DNA of 64,000 nt. Origin: Polydactylus sextarius. Taxonomy: Eukaryota > Chordata > Actinopteri > Polynemidae. The notes under the pieces are model-generated. The model made no database searches and had not been told where the DNA came from. It saw only the letters and a list, made by a program, of their open reading frames with translations. Location of the stretch: the NCBI GenBank assembly GCA_016801845.1, contig CM028914.1:21527272-21591271 (forward strand), read 5' to 3'. This document shows positions 47,701-62,629 of the stretch, piece by piece. Each line of letters begins with the position of its first letter. The stretch's first letter is position 1. The position numbers and the translations under genes are program-made.

Positions 47701-50700
47701 ATACAGTGCTGCTCTGCTTCACCACAGTCAGATTCTACAGTGCAGGATCTCAGATGAATGAATGTGTGTCCATCCTTACATATCTGTGCACCATTGCTCC
47801 ATATTGGCAAAATAATTTTACATTGACTTTCTTTCTCATTGGGGGAAAAAAAAAAATCAGCAGCTTTTTATCTTTAGCTGGTGCTGACAATCACTTTCAC
47901 TGGTTACGGTGACAAATGTAGGCAGGTAAAGAGGTTTCTAGTTCCTTTGGCAAAGAAGTGTAGGCTTCTTACCCAAGAAGTCCAGTTGTTTCTGAGTTTT
48001 CCCAACCTGAGTCGTGATGTGTGACGACCATGTGATTCTCCGTTCACCTGCTCCACCTCAGCTCCACTGATGTGTGTCACTGATTTTGTCCTTGGTTTTT
48101 TAAGCTGTTCTCTATGCACCATTCTGTAAGAATAATGATTTTCCTCCTGTTATAAATTCTCATTATATTGTTGGTAGGATGACAGTGTGACTGTCAACAG
48201 GCAGCAGTAGTTGCAGCGATTTAGATAAACATGAATATACACTGTTACTATTCACGCTTTAAATTCTGCTGATATAAAATTTAGCTGGTACAGCTTATCC
48301 CTAATATCAATATTTTAAGCTTTCAACCTTCATGTTCACTAGTTCAAAATGATGGACTGAGGAATAAATTTACACAGATGTATGAAGGTGTCAGACTTTG
48401 AACTTGTAGATACACAATTTAAAATGAATTGAAACAAGGTTAGGATCAGGGCTAAAAAAAACCCTGTAGTCGTCGAAACTGAGTCATATTAAAGATGACA
48501 TTGACCAACTCCTATATCCGCTCCTGGGTTTTGAAAGATGCTAACAGTCTATTTTTACATTTCTCCATTTAACAAGTCTCCTGAGTTGAGATTTTGCTGA
48601 GCGAGCAGCCTTAGGTCCTTGTCTGTGACTGCCCTTGGCCTGATGGCATGGCTTGATATGTAAACCACACCATCTATACCAGCCTGCATTCACTCTCCAT
48701 GTGCTGTTACAGGGGAAGGCTGATGAGGAATAAGAAACCTGTTAATTAGGGACGCTATGTTGAGCTTTATTACTGCTGGCATGCAGTGGTGGATTGGTCT
48801 TATGAGCCTCATAGTTCAAATGTAATACCAGAGAATATAATAGTTGGGCTGCTAAGTAATAAAAACATAATTCAATGCAGTGCAGTGCTCACATACATAC
48901 AGTATATGACTCACTGTTGAAGAGCTGGCCACAGAACTTACTTATACTTAATACTTTTAAAGCACTGACCGACTACAAGTGTTGAAAAATGTCTTGTTGT
49001 TCAGTCCTGAAGATGCAAATATCATCAGTGTCAATGAACTAGTCAAACATTTGATACTTATTTTTGAGGATAGTAAGTGACACTTCAGTTTTCATCATTG
49101 TAAAAGACACATCTGCTGAATGTGGTTTATCTCTCTTCATGGACACAACAGTCATTTTTGTTGAAGTCAAATGAAACCAATCCACAGCTGTCTTGTCTCT
49201 AGGGTGTAGTGTCTTTATGCACCAGGCAGCCACAGTGCCAGATAGTATAAAACTAAATTAGTTGGCTTACCAATCTCAATTAGATTGTAGTTGTTTCTCT
49301 TTATTATTAATTATGCATTTGTGTTTGCTGCTAACTTTGCTGTTTTCAGTATTACAGTCTTCTAACTGGTATAGATTATAGGCTTCATTAGCACATGGTT
49401 CACAGCTGTGCATGGCTTGCAGGTGGGCATATGGATGGACAGATGTACACAGTAACATGGTCCCTGATGGGCAGTGTAAGCTTTATTCTGCTCAGTGATT
49501 ATGAAGACAGAGAAGGACACAGTTCATGAGCATGAGAAATATTAATAAACCTGGTGTTTGGCTGAAGGCCTGAGTCTATGCATTACCCCGGGGGGTTAGT
49601 TATGGCCAGTTTAACACGTTGAAGTGGCCTCATCTCATTGTTGCATAGAATTGGCTGTGGATGATGAAGAATTTGGGTGAAGAGCTGTGTGTGTGCTGAT
49701 GGTATAACATCTGTCAACCTGTTCTCCTACAGCCATGGTGCAGGTCTGGAGTCTCTCACAGGGCTTGTCATACCCGCCGGCTTTTTAACCTTACCATTAT
49801 GACACTGCAATAAGCCTCTAAAGTAATGCTGACATTGTTTATAGATGATGGTGATGCATTCTGCTGCTAGTTTATGTCTGCAGTCAAATTCATCCAAAGT
49901 GCTCAGGGAAAGCCTTCCTCAGTGTTGACAGTGTGTTTCTGGTCCTGGTGCGTCTTTACTGTGGTGCTCATCCGCTGCCACTTTCACGGACACGGACACG
50001 GACATGGACACATGTATAACGGCTCTGTCAGCCAGAGGAAGCAGTGAGATGGATGAAAGGATACAGTATATTAATTTCACCAGACAGAGCAGCGTCTGGC
50101 AGAGGAAGTTAATGCGGTGTGTAGTGTGTTGTCTAAAATAAACGTGATCTTGAACACTGTGTAACCGAGGATTCATACTCGAACCATTTTCACTAGGAGG
50201 GTTTTTAGTGCAGCAGTGTGGTTTTTGGTAATGGTTTCCTGCTAACATGCTCTGTCCTGTTCTGAATACTTTCTTTGAATACTCTACTCCATTACACTCC
50301 CTCCCCTCCCCTCCAGCCTTTCTAAGCTGGCTAGCTTCCTCCCCGTCTCATTTTACAGCCCGGTCTACTGATGCAGCACCGTCAGCTTCCTCCACGCCGA
50401 CTTCTCCAGACCCATTAAACATTCATTGGATAGGGCCATAAGATACCTCACCACGGCCTCAGCTGTGCTGCTTTAAATTCAGCCCAGGATCTTAGCCTTG
50501 CATCCTAACCCTGATGCTGTGAAGCCAGACTTGAACTTAGCTGGGCTGCATTTAAGAGAAGCATCAGAAAATCTGTGCATTAGACTGATTGATAATCTTG
50601 GGGTTTGACACATTCTTCCCTCCATGCTGTGAGGCAGGAGTATGTGGATTGATGCAACTTGCAGTGGACGCTACAGATAAATGATGACTGTGGTTTGTAG

Positions 50701-51169
50701 TTATGATGCTTAGAATAATATGAGAAGTGAGTGATTAGTGGAACATTTCCTTTTCATTTATCTGGACTGGCACAGGACCTGTAAGAAAATACGTCAGAAA
50801 AAATTTACCCACTAAACTCAAGTGAGCACCTTATAGGTCACAAAATAGATATGTATGTAGCACAAACCATTATGCTGTATGAGGCAAATAAACAATTTGG
50901 TTATTGGTTGGACTTTCAGTTTTTGTCATTGCTGTAGCAGAACAGTGTGAGAGCATTAAGGCAGTCTGGGGTTCATTATCACACCCAAGGATAGTTGGAG
51001 CCAGGGATTGAACCCCTGACCCTCTGATTAGTGAATAAACTGCACATCTTCTGTACCAGACTGCACATATCCAGTTGGAATCCAGTTGAAATCCACCTCA
51101 TTTTATCATCTTCGTCATCAGTATATTTCTGTGGCGTCAATGTGGCACAGCCTACTTTGTGCCCAAGGT

Positions 51170-51225
51170 CAAGGGATCGGCTGCAGTCCCTCAAAGGATA
51201 AGCAGCGTAGCTAAGGATAGATGGA
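51170..51225 (+). mobile_element. RTE-type LINE 3' tail
   Basis: The stretch GGGATCGGCTGCAGTCCCTC then GGATAAGCAGCG then GATAGATGGAT follows the usual end of fish RTE-type elements. The preceding 200 bp (50970-51170) carries a GATTGAACCCCTGACC block that also resembles a fish repeat. Confidence 0.5.
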
Positions 51226-54141
51226 TATATTTGTGTTACATAATGAATACTTTTATGAAAGCTGTGTATGTTATGAATGTTGAAATTTGTCAGTGCTGAC
51301 GAGCAGCTATCAAAGTATCAGACATTAAATGTCGCTAAATCCTGATTTGTTTATGAGAGTTTTTTTTTTTTACAATTTTCAAGCCATAGACAAGAACTGA
51401 GAGCAAAAATGACTAATGTTTAAAAGCAAATCTGTTCTATCTTTAGCAAGGACTAACTCTGTTAGACTAGTCTCCGTTTTCTACTGGTCACACAGCCGCA
51501 TGTACAGTTGTTCAGTTGGCTCCTGTAGAGCGAGGCTGATGATCAGCCTTTGAGCTTCTATGGCCGCTTTCAAGGTGTCAAGTAACAACTTATTGCTGAA
51601 TTAAACTGTTCTTAATCTTTCTATCAAAAGGTCAGATCACTTCAGTCCAACCAATAAACAACAGATGGAAGAGCACATTATTCTCTTAAGATGTAGTGAA
51701 TATCATGTGGCAGCAAAGAGGCAGAGGAGAGGAATGTGAAACAGTAACAGTCTATTGGGAAGAAGCAGATAAAAACTGGTGGTATTGAGAGGAGCCAGAG
51801 TGTAGTGTGGACACGAGGAGAGCAGGGAATAGCTGTCATGTCTAAATAGAGACATATTAGGGGAGCTGTGGTTGTATATGCTCCAGCAGCAGGTACAGTT
51901 TGCTTACTGTGAAGATTAAACAAGAGCATTTTGCAAACAAGACAAGATCTGGATCTGCTACGAATCCTGTGTTAAAATCTCATCAGAGAGTGTAGGTCAG
52001 TATCTGTTATGTTTGCACGACCACTCTTACCTCTCCTGTTAGAAAATAAGCCATCTAGTCATAATGCCATGAGCAAAACTCACTTTGAACCAGGACGTCA
52101 GAGGAGTTGACTCATTATTTCATTTTTGACCATTAAACTTCCTCTCATCTGCTGTGACCTGATGCCACGACCTTGTCACAGCACTGACAGCCACGCATGA
52201 AGCTGGTCAACATGTGAGAGTGTGATAAAGAACAATCCTTCAGACAGCCAGAGACATGAAGATGGTGTGAGGTGTCTCCTCAGACCTTTTTTCCTTTCGT
52301 CAGATCTGGATTGGACATTTGTTTATCGATTGTGGTTGGAAAACACAGGTCAGGTCTGAGGAGACAGATGGTGACTAATCGCTGTGATAGCTCATATAAC
52401 TAGAGAGGGAGAAAGAGGGAGAGATTTATTTCAAAGCAAGTGTTCCCTCTGCTTTCTGCCAGATGTCAGCTACATACCACAAAGGCTCAAAGTCCCCATT
52501 TGTTTAAATGTCTCATTTGGAATCTACTGCTGCTAAAGTGATTTAAAGGCAGACAGGTTGACATTTTAATAGAAATACTACATTTGAATTTATTTGGATT
52601 AAAAATAATTCATTTGATAATAAAACTGCCATCAAGGATGCAAATAGTGTGCATTTATATAGCATTATTGTAGTTGTTATGGCCCCTGGAAGTGTTTTAC
52701 ACTACTAGTCACACTTACACACTGTGGAACAGGTATAAAAAAAATTGGCACCTACTTTGTTGCCTAAAGACCATCAACTGTGTGATTAGCGGAAGACCTG
52801 CTCCACCTTCTGAGCCACATCCAGAGCATGACTTTCATCATTAATGTGTGTGAGATCACAGCTTGTGACATGTTTGTATGCCTCCGTGACGACAGTCGTG
52901 GCCAGAGGCATCATGTTTAAGATTGTTTGTCGGTCCCACGCTTGTGAACGTGAAATATCAAAAACACTCTGAAGGCTTGCTTTCAAATTTGGCAGAAGCA
53001 TTCTCTTGGACTTAAAAATGAACTGATTAGATTATGAATTTAAGCAGCTATAACTTGAAACTAGACTGGCTGACAGAGGTGTACAGTTTAAATCATCTTG
53101 CTGCTCTCATTTGAATCGTGTAAACAAAACACTCTAGGCACATAAACTGTCTTTTAAACTGTGTTGAGTATTTTTTAATGTGGTTCTGTGCACTGTCTGG
53201 ACCTTATATGAATATCAAACCTCAGGCATGAACTGAACTTGAGAGGAATCGCCTGATGTCATTCCATATGCAGCCTCAGTGTTATATAGCTGTGATTACT
53301 GCAGCTCAGAGAATAACAGGTGGTACGTTTAGTATCTTTTGGCTACACTTTAGGTTTAAGTGATTGTTTGCAAAAATACAAAGCTGGATGAGGGAGGAAG
53401 AGCAGCAGGTGTGGATTTACATGTAAAATGTGGCAGAGAACGACTTAGCAAAGCAAAGGATGGTGGCACTGGAGATTTGACAAACTGAAACAGGCTTCCT
53501 GTTCACAAAAATCACAGACAGGAAATCCTGGCAGGAATCATAAGGACAAAAATCACACAGGACATGAGCAGCCTAAATGTTGACCACATGGAAGGGAACC
53601 GGGGTTTAAATGCAGCGCTTGATGAGTGGATTGCAGTCAGATGTAAAGCAGCCTACACACAGGAAGAGAACAGGAAGCTGTGGAGACGTAGTGGGAGCCA
53701 TGACTATAGACCTGTTTTCAGAAATCTGAGCCAGCAGACAGTAGGAGACTGTAGAAGTCTTGGGATTATAAATTGAACATTTAAAGGTATATAAGTGTAT
53801 ATTCAAGGATAGGAAACAAAACAGTTTTAGTAACATATATACTGTATGTGTGATTAACTGCCTCCTCGTTGCAGGAGGAGGCAGCACATAGCTGCTGAAC
53901 TTCCTGTTACTGTCTCTCTGCAGTGGATGAGACAGACCTGAATGATGCAACCATGTGTTGTTCGTTGGACACAGCAGATGTGACTGTGCTTTCATCTAAA
54001 GTTCATTGTGTGACTGTGTCTGAGGAAACTTTACTGTAACAACTGCTCTTTCAGAACGAGGCTGTGAATCACCACAAAGCAGCTGCGGGTCTGACCATTT
54101 ACTGTGACCCACCATAAGTGACTTGCTTACATTAGTGAACT

Positions 54142-54200
54142 CCCATTACCATTACCATCATCGTCATCATTATCATTATCATCATCATCATCATCATCAC
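54142..54200. repeat. (CAT)n imperfect microsatellite
   Basis: CATTAC and CAT units merging into a pure CAT run. Confidence 0.9.
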
Positions 54201-55765
54201 GAGGCATGTTAATGATAAAGAAGAATCTGTTAAAAAACACCGCACTATCACTGATTTGTAATTACATCTACATCCAGTCTTCTGGAGGATTTAGATCAGA
54301 GCCTCTATCAGGCCGTACACAGTCAAAAAGGAAAGCCAGTGTTTTTCAGTGAAAATACAGGATACCAGCTGCCCCAAGTCAAAACCATTTGGTCAGGAGT
54401 TATGTAACAGCACAGACACATTAAAGAAATGAAAGAATGCACAGTCAACTGCTCCCACTGCTGTTGCTGTAATCTACTGCTGCTGTAGTGTGTTCTCTGA
54501 TGTGGTGACTTAAAGAATGCAGTTTTTAAAAAAGCAATTAGTGTTTAAATACATTTCAAAGATGGAACCGTCTAGATTAAATGTTGAAACTACAGAGAGC
54601 GCTGGGTGAAGTGTTCTCCAGTCAGAGGTGATGAGTGGCTTTAATAACATTTCAATCAATAAACAGATCTAAGCTGTTGCAAAGCAACAAGTTCAATCTT
54701 ACAAAAATCAGCTTGATCACAGATTTTGGAAATTGTCCTGATCACAAAGGAACAGTCTGGCTCACTTTATAACATGGCCCATAATGAAACTGGCTTTCAA
54801 CTGGTTTCCAGTCCACTTATGAGCACGTTCATTTGAAAGAGGCATGTTTCTGAATTATAAGCAGCATCTGTAACACCATAAGTGGAGCTATTTTTAATGA
54901 GAAGCTGAAGAAACAGTAGGAATAATATCCAGTTACTGAAAGTGAGGCTGTCACGTAGGCAACCGCTCTGGGCTATAAACATGTGACAGGTTCAGCATGT
55001 CCAGGTTCACTGATAGTTTTTCCTCATGATGAAGAAACAAGAAAAGACACAACCATACAGCTGCCCTCAGGGAAGGTCTCTACGCTCACCAACAACAAAC
55101 TACATCCAACATGTGTTGATAAACAGACTTGTTTTCTTCATCAAAGCTGATTTTTTTATTGGTGGCAGTTCTTAGTTTAAAGGCAACACTTCGGTCTACA
55201 CGGGGAGAGAGTTTGGCTTTGACAAAGCCAGACATAAAGGACTTGTTCCTGATCGAGAGCGGGCTGAGAGCTCCGCTTTTATTATGTGTTTGAGCAACCA
55301 GCAGTTTGTCGAATACACAGCACAATGTCTGATTTATTATTTAGAGTCATCAGGTTGAATTGTGACATTAAATATGAACAGGTAACTCATGCGCTATCAG
55401 AAATCATTGGGAAGATAATTCTATATTAAATTATATATGAAGGGGAAAATATGCAGTGAAATGTATTTGAACCTTCACATACGGCGCAAGTTGTGATCAA
55501 AGGATGTCAGTGCCACTCTCTGTCAGTGTTTGGCAAACTGTTTGGCATTTTGTTGACATGTTGTAATGTAGCAGTAGATGTTACCTATACAAAATGACAT
55601 GTTTTTATTGTGTTATTTGATTGGCAGCCAATATATAATGGCAGATGATTCATCACCTGATAGACATATAGTTATGTTGTATTTGATGATAACTGACCAA
55701 GCCACAGTCAGTGACTGGAGGATAAAGGCTGAGCACAGATGACTGGCCAGTGCCAGTGTAGCAGC

Positions 55766-55786
55766 TGTGTGTGTGTGTGTGTGTGT
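55766..55786. repeat. (GT)n microsatellite
   Basis: About ten GT units. Confidence 0.9.
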
Positions 55787-58700
55787 TTAGTTCTTGTTTT
55801 AGTTCTTTTTGATTACTGCCAGTATGTCACTATGATTTGTTGCCTTAAAAATTCCCAGCTTGTTGCTTCTCTCTAATCCCCATAACAGCTGTATAATACA
55901 GTCAGAAGGAGAAACCACACAAACTTGTAAGAGGTAGTTGCATTTAAGTAGCTGATAATAATCAGCTGTGAGAATATCCATGGTTACACCTGCAACAGAG
56001 AGAGGACCTGTTGTATCACAAGACATGATAAGACAGCTGATCAGGTTGATTGATCCTGAATGTGAGTGTGGCATCTGAGACACTGGCATCACCACACCAA
56101 AGCTTCTGAACAGCTGTCGTGTCATGTGACACCGACATCATTAGTAGTATTGATGGTTTTAGTTATTATTTGTGTGGTTGGAAGCTATAGAGCAAATAAT
56201 CATCCAAAAGACTATTGACTTTATTCTCAATATTTACACTTGGTTCTTGATTTTCTCCTTATGTCTGATCCTAGTTCTCTGTCATATTCCAGAAATAGAA
56301 ACTGAAACTGTAAAGACAAACTGTAACATCTTACAGTAATCACTATATCTGAATCATTTCACATAGGTCCAAGTGCTTATATTTTTGTGTATATAATGTG
56401 ACTTGTAACATCATGGTTAACAGCTCCAAACAATCTCACCACCACAGAGCTCAACAAGCTGAAAGTGGCTGAGCGCCGACTGCCAATCTGACCATCTGTG
56501 TCAGTGAAACTGGTTGGACTGCAGAGATGGTGTCAGCCAGTAGACTGAGCTACGCTGTTACTGAAGCTCTGCTGCTGATGTGTTTGTGTGTGACCTGTTG
56601 GCTGTGGATGAATCAAATAATCGCTCATAACAAACATTTTGAGAAAAGCAAAGATACACATAGTAATTCACTGAGCTTTAGTTATCACCAGGGTCAAGAA
56701 CAAATGTTAAAACTCATGTTTTGATTGAAGACATACACACATCTAACTGATCTGATTCTATATTCATTTGAAAGGACCATGTTGGCTCTAGTAAATACTG
56801 AGCGCTCATCTGGTAGACGCCATAAGTGTGAATGTCAGTGTTTATACATGTGATATAAGAAACGCTGGGCTTTTATCACACACCAATAAATAACATGCTG
56901 AAAGTGTCATAGTGTTATAATGACCTGTTCTCATTGTCTTTACAGAGAAAACAAGCTGAAAGTTTGTAACGTTCACTGACAGCCGAGCTGATGCAAAATG
57001 TCTGTGTGAACCGTTTCTGACATAACGCATCCCCTCACCGCCAGCGAGTAACATGCTGCATTTATTCACATTACTTTTCTCTCACTGTTCCAGGCTTCAC
57101 TTTGGAAACACTCCAACGCAACGTCTCTGCAGCAGCTCGCAGTTTGATGAGGATGTTCTCACCTTCCCAAATGAGTTGGAGAGAAGGTGTAGATGTGCCA
57201 GAGTTTGAATCACTTGCAGTGCGACAGGTGTGAACACACCTGAACACAGAGCGTTCACCTCACAGAAGAGAGAACAGACACAACAGCAGCAGCGTTTTTT
57301 TCAACATCTACTCATTCAAACATATTTTTGGCCTAGTGCAGCTTGTGCCAAATGCATGTGAATGTTTCATTGTGCAGCTGCATGACAAAATAATGTAACG
57401 TCTGAATGATGGAGAAATCATTTGCAGCTGGTTCTCTGTTGACAGTCCTAACAAACAAATAGAGGCTTCTTCACTGAATCCTCAGTCAGATACTGGTCTT
57501 ACTTAAGTTGTTGAGTTTCTTTTGGTTCCTCATGAGTATCAGAGTCTTGAACTCAAGTGTCCGCTGATCCACCCTCAGCCAACTGACCTTAATACCAGCT
57601 GGTCAGCAGGAGGTAAGAGGCTCAAAAACTCTCCTTTGTCCTCCTTCCAGACTCTGTGGTGAAATGTGAGATTCTTAGAGCAGGTAGAGGCCTGCAACAG
57701 GTTCAAAAGTTAAAGCCCCACTTATCTGAAAGCCAGAGCTCATAGCACAGTTTCTTGGGACAGAAAAGGTTATGCATACTGTGTGTCTAAGAGATAAAAC
57801 TTTGATTTGAATATAAAATATCTGAATATTTCAAACTTCTCATTCCTCCTGGCAGAATTACAGCAGCCGATATGGTGTTGAAACAGTCTGACCCTCTAGA
57901 TCAAAGCTCTGTTGAGGAACCGCTGTACGATTACTATAATAGCCGTTATTATTATATTTCATATACAGAGCAATGAGACACCTCTTTAAATGGTGATACA
58001 GACATTATATCTGCATCTGTACTTTATCCTCATATATTAGTTATGTGGGAAGAACTGTAAAGGATTTTTACAGTGTCTCATTGTTATGTGAATCTTCAGG
58101 ATACTTATATGATCAGAATGATAACTAAAAAATTATGAGTTGATATTGATAATTGATGAGGAACAAAATGAAAGGCTGCTGTGTGATACAGCACACATAT
58201 AACGTGGTTGAAAAACACTGAAGTTGTGTCTTTTTTGTCTTGTGAACGGCCCTCACTTGTCATTCTTCACCCAGCCCCCAGGAGGTGAGTGTCTCATTCA
58301 TTCACGGACCAATAACTTTTTCCTTTATGGTTCCTGAGGAAAGTGTTTAGAGATGAGACTCCGGTCCTGCTCTATAAAGTGAAGAATGAAACGCGTGACC
58401 ACACCACATGTGAGAAGCAGCGTTTTCCGTCTCCCTCCTCTCTGCATATACAACTGAGGGAGTTAGTGGAACATCTTCCAGTCAGGTCAGGCACTTTGAG
58501 AAGCTGCTGGGAAGCCACACTGGGAACTGGCCCAGTGCTTGATCTTTGTATCTAACTATGAGACATTCGTTGTATATTAGTTACACTTCTGTTGGGGAAA
58601 GTTAGCACCCTGCCCTAATGTGAACCATGTAAAGTTATACTATGTATTAGTCTGTGCCTTCAAACTGCACATAAGATGATTAATGGTACCCTGATACCTT

Positions 58701-60499
58701 CATGGACTTTACAAATGTGAACGCTACTCTATAACTAACGAGCAAGACTTGGTCAAGACCCAGGATATAGCTGGAACATGTGTGCAGTTTTATTGTTCTG
58801 CCTGGTGTCAGCGCATTTCTGTCCTTTTGTTTGGCTGAATGATCTTCTCTTTCTAGAAAACAGATTTTCCACTTGAGTCTTGATTAATGTGTGCATAGAT
58901 TTGTAAACTAAAACCGTCAGCAGTTTCACAGCTTTCAACCCACTGAAGTCAGTTCACTGTGGGCAGTTAAAGTCCAGATGGTCAGAGAAAGTATTGCCCT
59001 CATGAAGGCTTTGTCCATTTTTGCCTTCACATCTGAACTATCTGCTCTGTATGAATCTCCTGCAGCCACACTGAACATTGCATGCGATGAATTTCAACCA
59101 TAAGGCATTACTGATGGGGAAGGGATGCAGGCATGCAGTAAACCTAGAGGGCAAAGGGCCAAGGATACAGCAGTAAAAGAGCTGTCAGCAGCAATATCTG
59201 TAAGAAGTGCTTGCATCAGTGCTGCACAGGTTAAGGTGAATCATCAGCACAACTTAAGACGCAGCAGCTGTTTGGACTGAATTGTTGGGACAGTTGAGGG
59301 ATGCACAGTCGTTTCTCTTTTTTGGGGGGTTGCTCAGTTTTATGACAGAGGGCACTAAAATCTTAATTTCACTTCTGATGATAAGCATCAGCTCCAGTAA
59401 AAGTGGGTCATGGAGAAGGATGGATTAATAGACAAAATATCAGTGGACATTTTGTTGACAACAGCACCGTGATAGACGGGCTGACCTGTGTCACATTGAC
59501 CCATGGCTATTTGCCTGGGAAATACCAAATGAAAACTGAATGTAGGATTAAGTCTCTTTGAAAACCAGCCTTTGCCTGGATTCCTCATATACCAGGCTAA
59601 CTAACAACAGTTTGCAGTGTTGTAAATGTTACCAACATCATGACTTGCAGTCCATGCGACAGAAGGGATCAGATGCTGCACCCTTTGAATTCTGAATAAT
59701 GAGGGGTGCTTGCTTGAGAGTAGGAAACCAGAATTAGGTCAAGTCTTCCACCCCATGGTGTAGTATTAGTGTTTTAAGCCACCCTGCTATATCTGAGGAT
59801 CGTAGCACACACTGACAAACACAAATGAGCAATGCAATTTCCCTAAGCTTTCAGGCAAAGTGTTTTGACTTGGTGGATGCGGTTTTTTGTTTTTTCTCCT
59901 CATTTAAACTGAGCCTGTACTTTGCAATATATATATTCTCACTCACTGCTCCATTTAAGTAGAATCCCACTTCTTGCGTGAAGTATGTGCACAGTGAATA
60001 TAGTGTAGCGTGCATGGTTTGCACATTTTGCTTTATTGTTGTGAAATTACAGTGTAGTTGTCTTTGATGTCATGTGGGAGAACAGGAAGCTCTTAATTGC
60101 CTCTTCTAATGCTTTTTCGTTCGGAAAGTATTTCAATGCCATTTTTAGTTCTCTCGTTGGCTCATGACTGCAGAGAGTAATATTTGGACAACTGAATGAA
60201 TGAATGAATGTACTGAATGGGGTCTAGTGGTAGTAACACAGATGATTTGTTTCATTGCACTTGACTGAATTTGTCAGGTTTTACACACTTGGAAAATTAA
60301 GTCAAAATTAGCTGTGTGATTTGACGGATAGAAACGTTGGACAGAATATCAGTCCACCTGTTCTTCAGAACTCTATTGCAGAGGGTTAAGACCCAGACAA
60401 AGCAAAACCCCCATCACCCTTGGTATTCAGCCTTGACTGAGGAACAGCTAACAACATTTGTTAGCATTTAACTTAAAGCCTTTAGTCTGTATACTTCTA

Positions 60500-60528
60500 A
60501 TCATGAGTGTAAATGCTACACTCATGAT
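60500..60528. repeat. Perfect 12-bp inverted repeat, 5-nt loop
   Basis: Arms ATCATGAGTGTA and TACACTCATGAT, loop AATGC. Perfect complementarity across all 12 bp. Confidence 0.9.
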
Positions 60529-61643
60529 GAGATCCTCAACATAGTCCAATATTAGGTCGAATAACTGCAAAGCTAAACCACATTTCAGCTGCACAATGTG
60601 GTCAATGCTAATTAGCAAATGCTAGACTTTACACTGTTTTGTCTGACACATGTGTATCACTGTCTGCTGTGTTTGTAGCCACTGCAGCTCTGAGAAACCT
60701 AAGATTTAAGCCTGGAGATTTTGTTAGCAGATGGTGATGCAGTTTAGAGGCCAAGTGACATAAATTAAAGAAAGACTAGACATGCTCATTCACTTTTGTG
60801 CCTCAAACTGCAGTAGTTTTATAAAGGGATTGAAGTAAGCGTGCTTCAGACAGAACGTCCAGGCTGGTCAGGGATCAGCTGAACTCTCCTGTGCTGAGCT
60901 GTGACAGGTGAGCACGTGTGCAACGAGCAGTGAAGCTCAAAGACGAAATGTAGTTGAAATGGTTGTGGCCATTTGCTGGATGTTATATGCCCCAGATGCC
61001 CTCTTGGCTTAGTGGGCTAGCTGGCAACATTATTAATGCCTCCATTAATTTCACAGGGCTGCCGTTTTATTACCATCACGATATGAGTTCAACTTCGGAA
61101 TAAGATACAGGAAAGACTAAGTGCAGGTGCAGGAATGATAGGATGTGTGATAATGCTCTAGCCTTGCAACAGTCATCAATAATTTATGTTGTATTGTGTA
61201 AAAATCTCATTTATTTTTCATTTTGGTTGGCACTGCAGAGTGGGCCAGTTGTCACTGTTAGACGGTGCCAGGAATGAGCCAGGGGACCAGCTGAGACAGG
61301 GACGAGGGAAGCTCCAGTATATTCTGTGTTTAACGTGCCAACACCGTGTCTCTCATGAAATAGTATGCAGGAGTGTGTTTTATAAGCTCATACTCATATG
61401 GTTTATTTATCGCTTCTCACTGAATCTTCATGTGCAGTTTCATTCGTCACCTTGCATAAATATAAAAACATAGGTTTCGGTGAAGCTTCAGTGTCAAAAT
61501 AAGACTGACTTAACTGTCACATAGTGTCATATATGGTCTATTATACTGTCATGTAAGAGAGAAATAGCAGGAGCTGGAAACAAACACAGCTCATAAATCA
61601 CACTGGGTTTTAATTGCATTGTGCTAAAGAATTATGAAGCAAA

Positions 61644-61662
61644 ACACACACACACACACACA
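61644..61662. repeat. (CA)n microsatellite
   Basis: Nine CA units. Confidence 0.9.
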
Positions 61663-62225
61663 AAACAAGGGGAAAAAGAAGTGAAGTGAATAGAGACTTG
61701 TTTTCATGGTGTGATGTTACTCCCAGCTAGTTATAAAATAGAGCTTGTAGTTGAGACAGGAAGCCAGTCCTTATTCTAACATCCTTCTCTCAGGTGTTAT
61801 CCACTGATACCGTGATACATTGAAGCTGAGAGATATTCAGACTGCACCTCCTTTTACATGTTTGAATCGCTGTCACTGCTCCATCAACACGGTGAAGCCT
61901 CTCCATGTCTCTAAAATATCCCATAACTGCTTGGTTATGAAATGATTTGAAAATGACCAACAAAACACCAAAGATGTTTTGTGTTGGGAACCTATGGAAC
62001 TGTGAATTCCTCTCGTTTTGATACATTTTCTGATTTCAAATTGAATAAATTACATCATTACAAACTTTATGGGAATTATTTCTTCTTTTTATCCCTTGAA
62101 CTAAACACTTACATTTTCAAGTCAGTTTGTAGCCTGTTGCCTGATTTACATGCTACAACACAGCGATGCAGTACTCCCGGTAACAATCACAGAGAACCCT
62201 TCACTTCTCTACCACCTTCCTGACG

Positions 62226-62230
<5 letters not shown>

Positions 62231-62264
<34 letters not shown>
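62231..62264. repeat. (CT)n microsatellite
   Basis: 17 CT units running into a GT-rich stretch. Confidence 0.95.
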
Positions 62265-62267
<3 letters not shown>

Positions 62268-62425
62268 AGTGTGTGTGTATGTGTGTTTGCGTGTTTGAGT
62301 GCACCTTAGTGGTTATACCTTGCGATGGTTCCCTCCCTCGGGTCTTTGATTGTAAATGAGCTAAACCCTTATGGAGAGGGAGGATGAGCAAATCAGCTCA
62401 GCCTCTTTCTCCCCTCTGTCTTCTC

Positions 62426-62431
<6 letters not shown>

Positions 62432-62458
<27 letters not shown>

Positions 62459-62459
62459 T
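62432..62459. repeat. (CT)n microsatellite
   Basis: About 13 CT units. Confidence 0.95.
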
Positions 62460-62593
62460 GCTCCCTCTCCGTCTCATCAGTTATAAACAGTGAAGTCATA
62501 CCTTCCAAGGGGCCTGTTTTTGTGCTATCTGCGATGATGTCACCAGCAGCCAATCAACTTGTAGTGCTGTTCGAGGTATTGCATGTGCGTATA

Positions 62594-62598
<5 letters not shown>

Positions 62599-62627
<29 letters not shown>
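62599..62627. repeat. (GT)n microsatellite
   Basis: About 14 GT units. Confidence 0.95.

Positions 62628-62629
<2 letters not shown>

Noticed and set aside
50970..51060. B-box-like GATTGAACCCCTGACC as a tRNA or SINE promoter
   Set aside because: No A-box or cloverleaf; the surroundings look like a fish repeat end, and head boundaries could not be defined.
56527..56724. 65-codon frame with a hydrophobic N-terminus as a secreted or membrane peptide
   Set aside because: No homologue known to me, no splice context, and within the intron of igsf9b; such frames are expected by chance.
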